DNA of 64,000 nucleotides from Erigeron canadensis (GCF_010389155.1 NC_057763.1:36066645-36130644); one strand, 5' to 3'; shown: positions 31,601-44,684, counted from the stretch's first letter. The notes: generated by a model from the sequence alone, not told the origin. A program made the numbers and translations.

Positions 31601-32343
31601 CAGAATCTGAATAAAACAAAGGGACAGAAACCTTGAAAAGGGAACACAAGGACCCTGTTACCTTCAACTTGAATACCAGGCTTCTGAACAAAATGCCTGC
31701 AAAATCCACCCTCAGCCCATTCCAAAGGCAGTACGCCATTTCTGCTGGAAGGAGTTTATCTGGTCCAATCCACCAGAACTCCCTCCCAAACTTTCCACCA
31801 AGTGGACCATAAAGAACTTCCAGGATGGTGAAAGCCCTTCATGTAATGGACCCGTGGGTCTTCAACACATCCCCTCCACCATCTCTATTTCCCATATCAA
31901 GGAAGACCTGGCGGAAATGGATTGGAGGAAATCACCACTGGAGTTTCATTATGTCTCCAGTAGTTGAGGTTAAGGGCTTCCTCAACGTTCCAGTGGTGAT
32001 GGTACACGGGAATGACCCATCCTTTAGAGAAAAGGAGATGGATGAGCAGTCCTCAGAAAGAGAGGCAGTGTACCAGAACTCACACAAGTAATCATGGAAT
32101 AGCTTGTGTGGATTCAAAGAGAAGGCATCGCTGAGGGGAGAAATCGAAGAAAGGATGGATTCTCCGATAAGAGAGTCAGCGGCCTGGAGCCCTTGAAGAG
32201 ATGCCATGGATTATTGGATTTGTTAATAAGCTAGAGCTTATGGGAGCACCAGTGGCACGAATAAATTTTGTGATGGATGTACTCAGCAGTGAGTAGATTC
32301 ACATCACGGAAACGAGATGAAGAAGAAGAAGATTTAGGAGCCA
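28642..32343 (-). pseudogene. Envelope-like region of SIRE element B
   Basis: Starts with a serine-rich N-terminus at about 32343 (MAPKSSSSSS) and passes through frames at 32207-31932 (…LFHDYLCEFWYTASLSEDCS…), 31725-31393, 31382-30849, 30879-29944, 30038-29718 and 29721-28642. At least five frame changes break it. The middle part is acidic with S/T/P-rich runs. The later part has a coiled-coil-like stretch (LLARVEEIQKTLEKNTKSLS, LEVSNLK-type heptads). The C-terminal 359-codon piece is lysine/glutamate-rich. SIRE/Maximus elements carry such an ORF after pol. Its true role is unproven. N-terminal similarity to element A's region at 40047-39506 supports common origin. Confidence 0.7.
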
Positions 32344-33080
32344 TTTGTGAATTTAGATTAGGGTTTTGGACTTAAAGAGAAAGAGAGAAAAGGATCTCGA
32401 ATTGTGAATGATTGAAAGAGTAAATGAAGGAATTTTGAGAGAAGTAAATGAGCGGGATATTGGTGGGGGGGTATATAGGCAGTAAAATATTGCCAAAATA
32501 TATACGAAAAGATATTTAGTCTCCAAAGTTTGAAATAATTTGTAAAAGTTATTTTCCAAAATTGAGAATTCAAAAATATTTAATACTTCCACAAGAATTT
32601 AATGCTACGACGGCTGGTATTCACATTACCCACTAACTTCACCAATACCCATAAAAAGTGCAGTACATTTCGCAAAAGTCTTGACACGTAAGACATGTCA
32701 GGTGACGTTCGTGAGTGCGAGGTTAGTACTCGAGTAACATCACGTGTCACAAGTATCCACCAAGTAAAACAAACGTTATGAAATCTGGCTGACCACCATT
32801 TTGAGACAAGACCAAACTAGCAACCAAAAGAAAATTTAGATGCCAGTTTCAAATGATGACCTTCAGTTGCATTTTTTCATATTTATTTGAAAAATATTTG
32901 AGTCTTTTTCCCTAAAAATGTGATCCATTTGATCAATGACTAGTCTTGAGTACACAAGGCGTTCAATCTCCAACCAATCAAGGATCACCTGGACCATCCT
33001 CAACTGAAGGGCCTCTTCAGTTTAATGAGGATTAACATACCCAGTTCACTGATGAGATGTTTAAAAGTCTTTTCATCAAG
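32344..33080. mobile_element. Intergenic spacer of SIRE B between pol and env-like region
   Basis: AT-rich noncoding sequence, with no reading frame and no tandem repeat like that of element A. Confidence 0.4.
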
Positions 33081-35654
33081 AGGTTTGTAAAAAATCAGCT
33101 AACTGTTATCAGGGGATGAAATGTATTTCAATACTCCTTTCATAACATGATCACGAATGAAGTGATACCTGATATCAATATGCTTTGTTTTGAGTGCATC
33201 ACTGGGTTGTGAGATATAGCAATAGCACTGGTGTTGTCACAAAAGATGGGGGTTCTTGTAAATTTCATGCCATAATCAAGTAACTGGTTTTGATCCAGAG
33301 AATCTGGGCACAGCACTGGCCGCAGAAATGTATTCTGCCTCAGCAGTAGACATTGAGACTGAAGTCTGCTCTTACTTGTCCAACTCACCAGTTTTCCCCC
33401 TAGGAAATGGACACACCAGTTGTGGATTTCTATCAATCTTACAACCTGCATGATCTGAATCTGAATAACCATTAGATCTAACCTGAGCCTTTGGGATACC
33501 AAAGACCAAGGCTAGGGCACCCTTTCAGGTACCTGAAAATGCGTTTAACAGCATGCAAGTGTGATTCTTTTGGATTTGCCGAAATCTGGCACATAAACAT
33601 GTTGCAAACATTATATCTGTCGACTGGCAGTTAGATACATCAGTGAACACAACCATTCCACGATATTCTTTTTGGTCCACTGGTTTCCATTGGGTCAGAG
33701 TCCAAATTTAATGGAGCTGAAATAGGTGGTGGTTTTTGATGGGATTGAATCAAATTTGTATTTTCTCAACAATCTCTGAATATTTTTCTTGGTTAATAAA
33801 AATACCATCCATGGTTTGTTAATTTGTAAACCTAAGAAAAATGTTAATTCACCATTAAACTCATCTCATATTCTTGAGACATAATTTTGAAAACCTTTTA
33901 CACTTCCATCATCAGTTGACCCAAATTAAATATCATCAACATAAATTTGTACCAGCAAGATATCACCTTTTTCTTTCAAGATGAACAAGGTATTATCTAT
34001 TGCACCTCTTGAAAACATTTTTGAGAAGATGTTAGTTAGAGTATCATACCAGGCTCTGGGGCTTGTCGAAGACCATATAAAGCTTTGTTCAGTCTATATA
34101 CCCATGTGGATGCTTTTCATTTATGAAGCCGGAGTTGCGTAACATACACGCTTCTTCCAATGTGCATTCAGAACGCACTTTTACATCATCTGGGAAAACC
34201 TTGAATTGTAAGTGAGCAGCATAAGCCAAAAAATTTGATGGCTTCAAGTCTTGCAACTGGAGCAAAAGTTTCATCGAAATCAACACTTCTGTGACAATAA
34301 CCCTTGGCAACTAATCTAGCTTTGTTCTGACAACGTGTGCCATCTTCATCCATCTGTTCCGGTAGACCCACCTCGTTCCAATGGGTTCTCTCTTTAACCA
34401 CTGGAGGACAAGGAACAAGCTCACAAACTGTTCCTTTCGAACTGGTTGAGTTCTTCTTGCATAGCTCAACCAGCTTGGATCTGCCATAGCCTCGTCAATC
34501 TTCTTCGGTTCAATTAGTGATAAGAAGGTGACGTTCAAGCATTGATCACTTGTGGCTCTTCTAGTCTGAAACCCACTATCGGGATTGCAATAATCTGCTC
34601 AATGGGATGAGCAGCAGTCCATTTAGTGTATTGACTAGGTTGGTGTAATACAAATCAGTGCAAGACACCTGACGATCTCCAACTGTTGCAGCAACAGGAG
34701 GAGGAATCAGTCCAAACTACTTCAATCATCATTATTGTCAACTGAAGAGTTAACATGATTATCTTCAAACAAAGGTATATCTTGAGAAATGGAGAAGCTT
34801 GAACTGGTTCTGATGTTGTTGTGGCAAGCACATCAGATATCCAATACAGTTTCAGGTAGGTTAAAACTGATAGAAGGATAGAATGAGGTGTCACAGAAGT
34901 TCTTCTTTACCTTAATGGTTCCAAGACTTGGTGTTTGGAAACATTTTCTGGTGTACTAATGATGATGAACATGATCAGATACACCAAATCAACTGGGACA
35001 ACTGAAGATAAATCAAGGTTGGTCTTTTGTTGATTGCTTCATTTGATTAATGAACGTGACATGAATTGTCTCAGTACCTTTTGGAGTCTATAATTATAAA
35101 CTCTATAGGCCTTTCTAATATTTGATACCCCACAAAAGACACCTTCGTCAGCTTTTGCATCAAATTTTCCCAATGACTGGAATCGTTTAAAATGTAAACT
35201 GGACAGCCAAATACATGGAAATATCCAACATTGGCTTACGATTCCTGAGGACTTCATAGGCAGTCTTCCTATGTCTCTTGAATAAATGACCGGTTTGGGT
35301 GGTGTGACATGCAGTTGCCACAGCTCAGCCCAAAAAAGGTGGGAAGACCAGATTCAGAAACATACTTCTGGCAGCTTCAATCAATGTGCGATTCTTCTTT
35401 CAACCACACCATTTTGTTCTGGAGAACGAGCTGACGAGAAAGTTTTGAGAAACGCCAGTGTCAGTGCAAAATGTCTCCAATTCTTTATTCATGAATCTGT
35501 ACCGTTATCACTTCGCAACTGACAAACTTTCTTGGTAAAATTGAGTCAATTCGCTTGATGAGAGAGATAATTCACCAGTTGCATCACTCTTTGATCTGAT
35601 AATATCACCCAACAAAATCTGGTGTATTCATCGACCACAACAAAAGTGTACCTT
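33081..35654 (-). pseudogene. Pol remnant of SIRE element B (integrase end, RT, RNase H)
   Basis: Minus-strand order: integrase C-terminal region (35257-35039, …LGKFDAKADEGVFCGVSNIR…), a variable linker, RT N-terminal part (34538-34186, …NKARLVAKG…, [18 protein letters not shown]), and RNase H (33502-33140, …[18 protein letters not shown]…). Many one-base indels and stops are present. The frame ends at the N gap at 35655, so the integrase core, protease, gag and 5' LTR are missing. Sequence is close to element A in the shared parts. Confidence 0.8.
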
Positions 35655-35754
35655 NNNNNNNNNNNNNNNNNNNNNNNNNNNNNNNNNNNNNNNNNNNNNN
35701 NNNNNNNNNNNNNNNNNNNNNNNNNNNNNNNNNNNNNNNNNNNNNNNNNNNNNN
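35655..35754. other. Assembly gap, 100 N
   Basis: Exactly 100 N, a standard placeholder for unknown size. It lies between the integrase of SIRE B and the interior of SIRE A's 3' LTR, so it hides the end of that LTR and any target duplication. Confidence 1.
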
Positions 35755-36219
35755 CAAAGATAATTGCTTAGTCTAGAAAGATAAGAAAAACTAAAGCAAT
35801 TACACACTTTAGAAGACGACCAGACGCCATTGGCACAATGAGGTTGTGATGCTTTATATAGGGAAGACTTGAATCAAACACAGCATGCTTTGATTGTGAC
35901 TTGATGGTGGTTGTCGACTTCCAATGGCTATGGTACTTGAATCATGTGCCTATTGTCTTCTATACCAAATCGGGTAAGAGAGAGAGAGAGAACCCTTGCT
36001 TGGTCCCAACATGTACATTTACCATTAAGGGCAAATTACAGTTAGTTAACCACCATGTGACCTTTTTGTCTTTATTAGTTTGAATATTTCCCGCCAAGAC
36101 AACTAGCTCAGCATGCATCCGCTGAAGAACTCTCTTCGTCTGCTGACAAATTGTTAGGAGACTTGCTGATGACATGTGTCAATTTTCAAGTCTCCTTCAG
36201 CGAATCCCACGACTTAACA
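35755..36219 (-). mobile_element. 3' LTR of SIRE element A, partial
   Basis: Matches 48126-48592 (5' LTR) from the gap to the terminal TGTTAAGTC (minus strand start at 36219). The TATA box TATATAAAGC is at 35851-35860. About 185 bp of the LTR's 3' end falls in the gap. The differences from the 5' LTR are mostly single-base insertions and deletions rather than substitutions. Confidence 0.9.
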
Positions 36220-36680
36220 ATCTCCACCTATTAGTGAGGAGACTGCTGGATGACAATTATTTTTAGACATATAAGAAAGAGTGAATATGAGCTGAAGACG
36301 TCTTTTTATATCATGGAGTGAATTACAAGTTGAGCATAAAAGTTTTACAAAATAGACATCTAAGATTAGCAGCCTCTATCTCCCAGGCGTCTTCCTGCTT
36401 GCAATTCTAAGTACTGGATCATCTCTTCTCGCTGGCTTCATTAATTCCTCATCAATCTGCTGATTACTGAGCGAGCACTGATCATCTTAGCAAATCTTCT
36501 TCTGATGCTGACCAGGAAACCAGTGGATGCTTGCTCAATTTCTGCCATCTGAAAAAGAGGTGATCATTTCTAAAGTTTGGAAGAAAATGACAGCAGGTTC
36601 TTCAAGAATTTTCCCTTCTTCAAAAGAAACCTGGGAGGAAGCCTTAGATTTAATGCTGCATCACCAGAGATAGGAGGAGG
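36220..36680 (-). mobile_element. 3' untranslated segment of SIRE A with polypurine tract
   Basis: Sequence between the env-like region and the 3' LTR. The minus strand reads AATAGGTGGAGAT immediately before TGTTAAGTC, a polypurine tract. No reading frame. Confidence 0.6.
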
Positions 36681-39600
36681 TCAGCAGGCAAGGGTTTTAA
36701 AGCAAAGCTTTCTTTTTGGGACACGCCTGCCTGCTGAGGAGGATACAGCTGCTGGAGACCCGAAGACTGCCCTTAGCATGGGAAGGTCTACCTTGAACTT
36801 TGTTTCAAACTTCAGTGCCTTTTCAAAATAACTTTCCAGCATCCTCTGAAGTTGTTCATAGCTGGCAGCCTTTTTATCCTTAATGATCGTATAGATTTCA
36901 TACCATTCTGAAGCCCCCAAGTTAGTCACTTTTACATCTTCAATCTTGGTTAGGGCACTGTGACCTTCTCTTAGGAACTTCAGATTGGTTTTCGTTCCCA
37001 TGGCAGCTCTGTGAACTTCAACTGCTGTAATTCTCTCTGGCTTCTTCCTATCATTCATTATTTTCAACACCTGGCCTTTTCTACTTCAAATTTCTCCCTT
37101 TTTTCTTTAGTAGTTGCTCTAAATCAGCTTGCCTTTGTCTGTAGAGAGCTTCAGGCCCACCAGTGGTTAGCAGCATTCTTTGCTCTCCATCCATCTCATC
37201 CTTCTCCAAGAAGGCCAGCTGCTTGATATAATCAAGGTTTTTCTTCTCATTTCCTTGTTAGCTTTCAGCCTATCCAGCTCCTCCAGGGCCTCCTCTTGAG
37301 TTTTTCCTTCAGCAGTGATTGATAAGACATCAATGACTTGAAATTGATTTCCTGCTCGGGATGTGATGGATGTATTCTGTGCAGTCAGCGGCGAGGGAAG
37401 AAGAAACCGGTATCAGTCAGCTGCTTTCTCTGAGCTTCGGCAATTATCAGTTGTTGCTCCCCTCAGCAGATGCTTCTACAGCCGTCTCCCCCTCAACACT
37501 AGCTAGGAGAGCATCAGTCCTTGTCTCCCCCTCAGTAACAGCAGGGGAGAATCCACCTTTTCTTCGCTGATGGCCACTATTGCCATTTCATCAGTGGCCG
37601 CTGCATCGTTTTCTTCATTTACAATCTTGTCAGCTGAAGCTTCATAAGTCATTAACAGCTTTATTTACTGCTTCACTGACAAGTTCCATAACAGCAGCAT
37701 CTACTTTCTCCCCCTTGGAGGTAGTATCATTAACTACTACCTCCACCGTTGCTGCTGGAGCAGCCTGCTGCTGAAGAAGTTGGGACAACATCTTCTTGAT
37801 ATCCCTAACTTCTTGCTCCAAGTTTGTTGGCACTTACGATCTTCCTCAGTAAATGAAACTTGAGGAGGAGGAAGACTGGCCACAGTGGTTTCCAAGGCCT
37901 TGCTAGCCTTGGTGTTTTCTTCAACCTGGGAGGTAAGACGAGAACCAGGTTGGCGACTGTTTTTACTTCAGCACAGCTGAATCACTACTGCTGCATGCTT
38001 TTTGTGCTGAGAACCGTACAGCAGGTCCCATTTTGCACAGCGATCGAGAGAGCCCACGAATGACCTGCTGATCCTTTTTGATAGAGTTTGTATAGGTGCG
38101 AAGTTTTTCTTGATCAGCAGCCATAGATATAGATTTATCTTTTATTGTCTCAATGCTGGCAGTGTTTTCATTCTGCTTGCTGTACCAGTTCTCCAAGATC
38201 TTCACCAATCTGTCATCTTCATGAGTTTTGAGTTGTACAGCGATTGTGGCAGCCTTGGTGAGATCGTTCAGTTGGTGTTCAACTCTAGTCAGCCTGTCAA
38301 CGATTTGAGAATCGACAGACATGACTTGAGGTTGCACCTCAATTACTTCAGTATTAGCTGCTGCATTATTATCAGCAGCAGCTTCTTGTGCACTTTCGTT
38401 AGTTGCTACTGCAATGTTGTCAACAGCAGCAACTTCTACTTTTCGTTTACGGCTGCTGCTTTTTCACCATCAGCAGCAACAGCCTCTTCATCCACCTCCA
38501 TATCACTTGCTTCTATTTCATCAGCCTGGATGGAGGAATCCAGCTGAAACTCATCCGCCACAAATTCCCAAGTCCAGATCACTCTCATCATTATCATCCC
38601 CTTCAAACATTTTCACCTTCCTCTACACCACTACCGTCGACAGCCAACCCTTCTCCAGAAACATTTAGAGGGGTAGGGGAAACGGGTGCCTCAGCTTCAG
38701 TGTGTGGTGTCACCAAAGCATCATCGGCCGTAGATTTTGTTGTCTCTAGCATCACCTGTGGTATGGCTGCTGACAACGACTCAGAGGGTAGAGAAAAAGA
38801 GGGAATGATTAATTCGGTTGACTCAACTCTAATGGGCTGGGGTGGCCCTTGATCTTCACCAACCTCGCCTACAGAAGTTTGAGGTGGCTGCTTGCGGTTA
38901 CCCTTTTTCTCGTCAGCAGCCTTTTTGAGGCTGCTGATGGGCTGGCTGGGTCTCTATTGTCCTTGGGCAGTGAGGACTTCTTAACCTTTGTAGTTTTGCC
39001 CTTTGATACTCGCTGCTGCTGTTTTGGGACAGCAGCAGGAGGTGAAGTGGAAGAAGAAGAATTGTTTTGGTTTTCTTGGGAGCTTTGGAAGTTGCTGGGG
39101 GGATTATCAGCATACCAGCTCCAGCAGGGTTGGGTCTATATACATCAGGGTATACTGAATAAAGTACCTGTTTCATTTCAGGGGAGAGCACAGCATACTT
39201 GGAATCAAATTGTTCAGGATCACAAGCAGGAATCTTGTACACAGAGCTTGCAACCCTGGGAGAGAGAATGAATTGTGCCCCTTCAGGGAGATACTTTTCC
39301 TTCAGCTCCCTTTTGAAAATCAGTGAGAGAAAGCGAGTGAAGGGGACAGAGTTTGATCTGTTCTTGATGGTGACCTTCCCTTTTAAATCTTCAAAAATTA
39401 CGCTGGCAAAGTCAATGTTGCGACCATTTGCCAGCGCATAAATCATCTGCATTTGTGCAGTAGTGGCCTGATCAAAAGAGCCACTGTTGCCACCCAGACA
39501 CTGAATTACATGGGTGAACAGCAGCCTCCAAACACCAGGCAGATATTTTTCTGTGGGTTGCTGTGCACAGGTTGTGCAGGTTCAGTGTTGGTCCCATACC

Positions 39601-40047
39601 CAATGGTTAACAACCATTCCTTCCATACTCCAATGGGGACCAACTCCACATATGGATGCTCTTCCGATTGTTTGGGAAGACGAAGAGCATCTTTCAACGA
39701 TTTTACCGAGATGGAGATAGTATGTTCTCCTTTTAGTACAGTTCCAGTGATGGTGCTACTGGCAACCTTGTAATCACATGTCCACCAAAACTCTCTAAGG
39801 AGGTGGACACACATTTCTTTTGGGTCAGAGTAGATGGCTTTCTGGCTGGGCATCCCATAATGAAATCCAACATGGAGAAGTACCCTTTTATTTTTGATGG
39901 GATCTCTACAGATCCCAGATAGTTATTGGCCTTAATGACCAGTTTTGATGCTTGGAAAGATACTTGATTAGAAGGATTTATACCTTCATTATCAAATACC
40001 TTAGTGTTGAGATAAGAAGTGTTTTGTTGTTCTGATGAAGAAGTCAT
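36681..40047 (-). pseudogene. Envelope-like region of SIRE element A
   Basis: Begins MTSSSEQQNTSYLNTKVFDN at 40047. It continues through frames at 39853 (…LLREFWWTCDYKVASSTITG…), 39452 (…MIYALANGRNIDFASVIFED…, RELKEKYLPEGAQF), 38337 (LTRVEHQLNDLTKAATIAVQ, coiled-coil-like), 37833 (LEQEVRDIKKMLSQLLQQQA, coiled-coil-like) and 37070-36681 (…HSALTKIEDVKVTNLGASEW…). At least six frame changes occur. The first part matches the start of element B's region. Long coiled coils near the C-terminus are seen in SIRE envelope-like proteins. No clear transmembrane segment was seen. The reading frame lies downstream of pol and was probably expressed separately. Confidence 0.7.
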
Positions 40048-40612
40048 TTTTGATGAAAGTGATGAAAGATTAGAGTGAATGAATATTGCAAAGAAATGAG
40101 AAAGATTTAAGAGAATATGAAGAGTTTGAGAGGATGTGAAAGATTATTAGAAAGAAGTGAACGTAAGAGAGGGTGAAAAAGAAGAGATTTGCATATATAT
40201 GGCATGGATATGGGTCCCATAACTGCAAAAGTGAGTTGTGGTGGGTACTCTCTTTCATACGTGGCAATAAAAAAATTATTTTAAAATAAAAGGACACTGT
40301 ACCTATATACGTATGAGAGATGTATGATGTGACCAGATGAACCACGATTTCAACTGCACTCGAGTTCATACGGCGTATACAGTGTACAAGTAGCCCATTA
40401 GGGAGTAAATCGAGGTAACCGTTTGGGATATTTTATATATAATATTAACAAAATACGTAGTGGAATACACTCAGATATCTAGAGGTATCCACTGAAGGGT
40501 TGTACAAATTTAAAAAAAAAGAATTGGTTACCAAGTTTTAATCAGCACCTTAACAAAATAAAAGAGGTAGATGCTGATGAGTATTAAACAATTTTTGGCA
40601 AATTGTCAGCCA
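40048..40612 (-). mobile_element. Leader of the env-like ORF in SIRE A
   Basis: Noncoding, AT-rich DNA upstream of the env-like start. No promoter can be assigned, although TATATA words occur near 40193 and 40433. Confidence 0.4.
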
Positions 40613-40932
40613 TCAACGGATTTTAGACGTCTTTACCAGCAGCCGTTTGCTGCTGGACTAGATAGGGACTTTCAGCACCCTATTACTTTGGTTATGCTTT
40701 TTCCCAAAGCATCAGGGATCAACGGATTTTAGACGTCTTTACCAGCAGCCGTTTGCTGCTGGACTAGATAGGGACTTTCAGCACCCTATTACTTTTGTTA
40801 TGCTTTTTCCCAAAGCATCAGGGATCAACGGATTTTAGACGTCTTTACCAGCAGCCGTTTGCTGCTGGACTAGATGGAAACTTTTGGCTTTCCATTGCCT
40901 TTATTTTGCTTTTTCCCAAAGCAACAGGGATC
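40613..40932. repeat. Three tandem 106-bp repeats, each with a hairpin
   Basis: Three head-to-tail units of period 106 (AACGGATTTTAGACGTCTTT starts at 40615, 40721 and 40827). The first two are nearly identical and the third diverges after the shared first half. Each contains CCAGCAGCCGTTTGCTGCTGG (a 7-bp perfect stem, 7-base loop) at 40636-40656, 40742-40762 and 40848-40868. Confidence 0.92.
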
Positions 40933-41024
40933 AGCGAGTAGAATGAAGAGCTCGCTGATAAATTTGACTCAAGAAGTCGCTGCTCATCTTCACAAAAGGA
41001 ATATGGACAGCAAAACATGAGTGA

Positions 41025-44000
41025 TCATGTTAAATTTGTAAACTCACCATTTAACATGCCCAACCTGCTGACGAGATCCTTAAATCTCTTTTCATCTAGA
41101 GGTTTAGTGAAGATGTCAGCAAGTTGGTCATCAGTGGGGATGAAGTAAATTTCAACATCCCCTTTCATGACATGATCACGAATGAAGTGATACCTAATGC
41201 CAATGTGTTTGGTTTTGGAATGCTGAACAGGATTATGTGTGATAGCAATAGCGCTTGTGTTATCACACATGATGGGGATTTTGGAAAAATTTAGGTCATA
41301 GTCAGCAAGTTGGTTTTTCATCCAAAGGACTTGTGCACAACAACTTGCTGCAGACACATACTCTGCTTCAGTAGTGGAGATGGAAACTGTATGCTATTTC
41401 TTACTAGACCAACTAGTCAGCCTTCCCCCAACAGTTGACATCCACCACTTGTACTTTTCCTATCTAACATGCAACCAGCATAGTCAGAGTCAGAGTATGC
41501 AACTAAGTCAAAGGAAGAGTCCTTGGGATACCAGAGACCTAAGGAGGAGGTTCCTTTGAGATATTTGAAGATACGCTTGACAGCGAGAAGATGAGACTCC
41601 CTTGGGGATGCTTGATATCTTGCATACAAGCAAGTAGCAAACATAATGTCGGGACGGCTAGCTGTGAGATACATTAGAGAGCCAATCATTCCACGATATA
41701 ATGTGGGATTCACATGCTTACCATCAGGGTCAGCATGGAGATTGTTAGGAGGAGACATGGGAGTTGACTTAGTAGTGATATTAGTCATATCAAATTTGGC
41801 CAGCATATCTCGAATATATTTTTCTTGGTTTATGAAGATGCCATCAGTGAGCTGGCGAATTTGTAAACCAAGGAAGAAGGTTAGCTCACCCATCATGCTC
41901 ATTTCAAAATGAGAAGACATTAGTGAGCTAAATTTGTTGCAAAGTTTCGTACTGGAGGATCCAAATATGATGTCATCGACATATATTTGTACATAGAGAA
42001 CATGAACACCCTTTCTATAGATAAAAAGGGTGGAGTCTATAGATCCTCGCTGAAACTCATGAGAAAGAAGAAATTCGGAGAGAGTGTCATACCAAGCTCT
42101 GGGAGCTTGTTTAAGACCATATAATGCTTTGTAAAGACGATAGACGTGGTTTGGCTTGGTTAGATCTTCAAAACCAGGTGGCTGCTCCACATAAAATTCT
42201 TCTTCGAGTTTTCCATTTAGGAAGGCACTCTTGACATCCATTTGATATACTGTGAAGTTTCTATAAGCAGCATGTGCCAGGAATAAGCGTATTGCTTCAA
42301 GCCTAGCTACTGGTGCAAAGGTTTCGTCATAGTCGACTCCTTCTTCTTGAAGGTACCCTTGAGCAACTAACCTAGCCTTGTTGCGAATAACAACACCATC
42401 TTCATCCATTTTGTTCCTATAAACCCACTTAGTTCCAATGGGTTCTTTGCCAGGAGGAAGAGGAACTAAGAACCAAACATGCTGTCTTTGGAATTGTGTT
42501 AGTTCTTCTTGCATGGCAGCGACCCAAGATGGGTCTACCATGGCTTCTCCAATATTCTTAGCAGTTATCATTGACAAGAAATTAACATATAGACATGTGT
42601 TTCTTGTCGCTGATCTAGTCACAATGCCCTGCAGAGGATCACCAATAATCTGGTGAGCAGGGTGACTGGAAGTCCATTTAAGTGATGGAACACTTGATGA
42701 ACCTAGAGGGGCAGCGGAAGATATTTGCATTGGATCAGCAGAAGAATAAGAGGAGAAATCAATGATAATTGAAGGATTAAGAGAAGCTTGATCGGTAGAG
42801 CAATTTGGCTGATTTAAGGTTTCAATAATGGGGTCCTCAGCAGACACCATGTCTTTAGTGTGAGCTGAAGCATCATGAAACACTTCATCAGCAGTGTCAT
42901 TAACTTGCACATCATCAGCCAGTGATCTAGGTTTGGCTGATGCTGCATGGATTGACCTTAAGATAGGCTCAACTGGCTCAATCGTATAGATATGAGCAGC
43001 AACTTGCTCCAGCTCAGGATCAGCTTCACTATCCTTAGTGAGTTGCTGATCAGGAGGAGGCGAGCAAGAAGCATCCTCAAACGAGTCAGCATCTTCCATA
43101 GGAGGGTTACTAAACCCATTGAAGATTTCTTCAGTGGAAGATGGCTGGATATTTTTAAGAGCTGAAGAGCTCTCATCAAAAGTGACATGAATTGATTCAT
43201 CCACTTTTTGAAGACGAGTGTTGAATACTCTAAAAGCTTTGCTTATAGAAGAGTATCCAACAAAGTAACCATCATCAGCTTTAGGATCAAATTTCCCTAA
43301 ATGATCCTTATTATTAAGAATGAAGACAGGACATCCAAATACATGAAAGTATTTGATTTGAGGTTTCTTTCCTCTCAAAACTTCATATGCAGTTTTGTCA
43401 TGTCTTTTGACAATGAGGCATCTATTTTGGGTGTGACAAGCAGTGTTGACTGCTTCAGCCCAAAACCTATTTGAAAGAGAGGACTCACTGAGCATAGTGC
43501 GTGCCGCCTCTATAAGAGTTCTATTTCTCCTTTCAGCAACACCATTTTGCTCAGGAGTTCTAGTGGAAGAGAAGTTTTGTGAGATCCCTTGATCAGCACA
43601 AAAGGTTTCAAGAGTGTGGTTTCTAAACTCAGTGCCATGATCACTTCTGAGTTCTTTGACCCTTATGCTGTTGAGATTTTCCATTTTCTTAATGAATTTA
43701 ATGATCTCATCAGCAGCATCACTCTTAGAATTTAGGAAGATTGTCCAAGTATATCGTGAATATTCATCCACAATTACCAAAGTGTATTTGCTACCTTTTA
43801 GACTTTGGACGTTCACTGGACCAAAAAGGTCCATGTGAAGAAGGTGAAAGCAACCCTTAACAGAGTTGGCTTGTTTAGTTTTAAAAGTTGCTCTATGGCA
43901 TTTGCCTTTTTCACAAGCACCACAAAGTCTATCTTTTTCAAAAGAGAGAGGGGGAAGGCCACGAACAAGGTTCTTTTTGGCCAGTGAGTTTATGGTTTTG

Positions 44001-44684
44001 AAGTTCACATGCGACATTCGCTTGTGCCATAACCAATTTAACTCAGATGCTGACTTAGCAAAGAAACAAGTCTCACTATCAGTTTTGATAGGAGTGAAGT
44101 CTACAAGATATACATCTCTTTTTCTTGGAGCAACCAAGACGACTTCCTTGTTGATGTTTACTACAGTGCCTTGATGCTTATCAAGGATTACTTTGTAGTC
44201 AGCATCACATAGTTGACTTATGCTGATGAGATTATGCTTTAGTCCATTTACATAAGCAACTTTTGAGAATTTTATAAGGCCGTTAGAAAGAAGACCATAT
44301 CCTTCAGTCTGGCCAGTGGAGTTATCACCAAACACCACTGTAGGACCAGGTGCCTCAGTATAGTCATCCAGCAGGGATTTCGAGCCTGTCATGTGTTTTG
44401 AACAGCCACTGTCCAAATACCACACTCCTTTTCCTAGCGAGCCCTGCATGAATGAAGAGAGGGTAAGGATCACTTTATTCATCCAAACCTATGTCAGCAG
44501 GATTCTCTGGAGGAATTTCAGTGGAGGAAGTTGGCTCTACAGAGAGAGCCTCTACCAGAGTATGATGATTTCCTACTGAGAAAGGGATAGGATTTTCTTC
44601 ATTGGGGGGCAGGATGCTGGTTTCATTGCTATGAAGGTAAGCAAAGCTGCTCACAACTTCAGGAGCACTGAATTCAACCAGCAT
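41025..44684 (-). CDS. Pol polyprotein of SIRE element A, nearly intact
   Basis: The main frame (44482-41417) has 1021 codons. The protease motif [13 protein letters not shown] is near residue 22. A GAG-pre-integrase zinc finger follows ([12 protein letters not shown] ... [10 protein letters not shown]). The integrase core has [31 protein letters not shown] and [10 protein letters not shown]. The RT has [14 protein letters not shown] and [10 protein letters not shown], and the RNase H has [20 protein letters not shown] one-base frame change at about 41417 and a nonsense codon just after it separate the last 110 codons (41357-41025, …[13 protein letters not shown]…). An upstream segment (44684-44475) continues the pol frame from near the gag stop. 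It performed processing, integration and reverse transcription. Two or three small lesions make this copy non-autonomous unless they are sequencing errors. Confidence 0.9.

Noticed and set aside
38110..38852. Plus-strand serine-rich frames (145 and 149 codons)
   Set aside because: Antisense to the coiled-coil part of the SIRE A env-like region. Serine and leucine richness is the usual antisense effect.
40613..40932. CRISPR-like array
   Set aside because: Only three head-to-tail 106-bp units without spacers, inside a plant retrotransposon.
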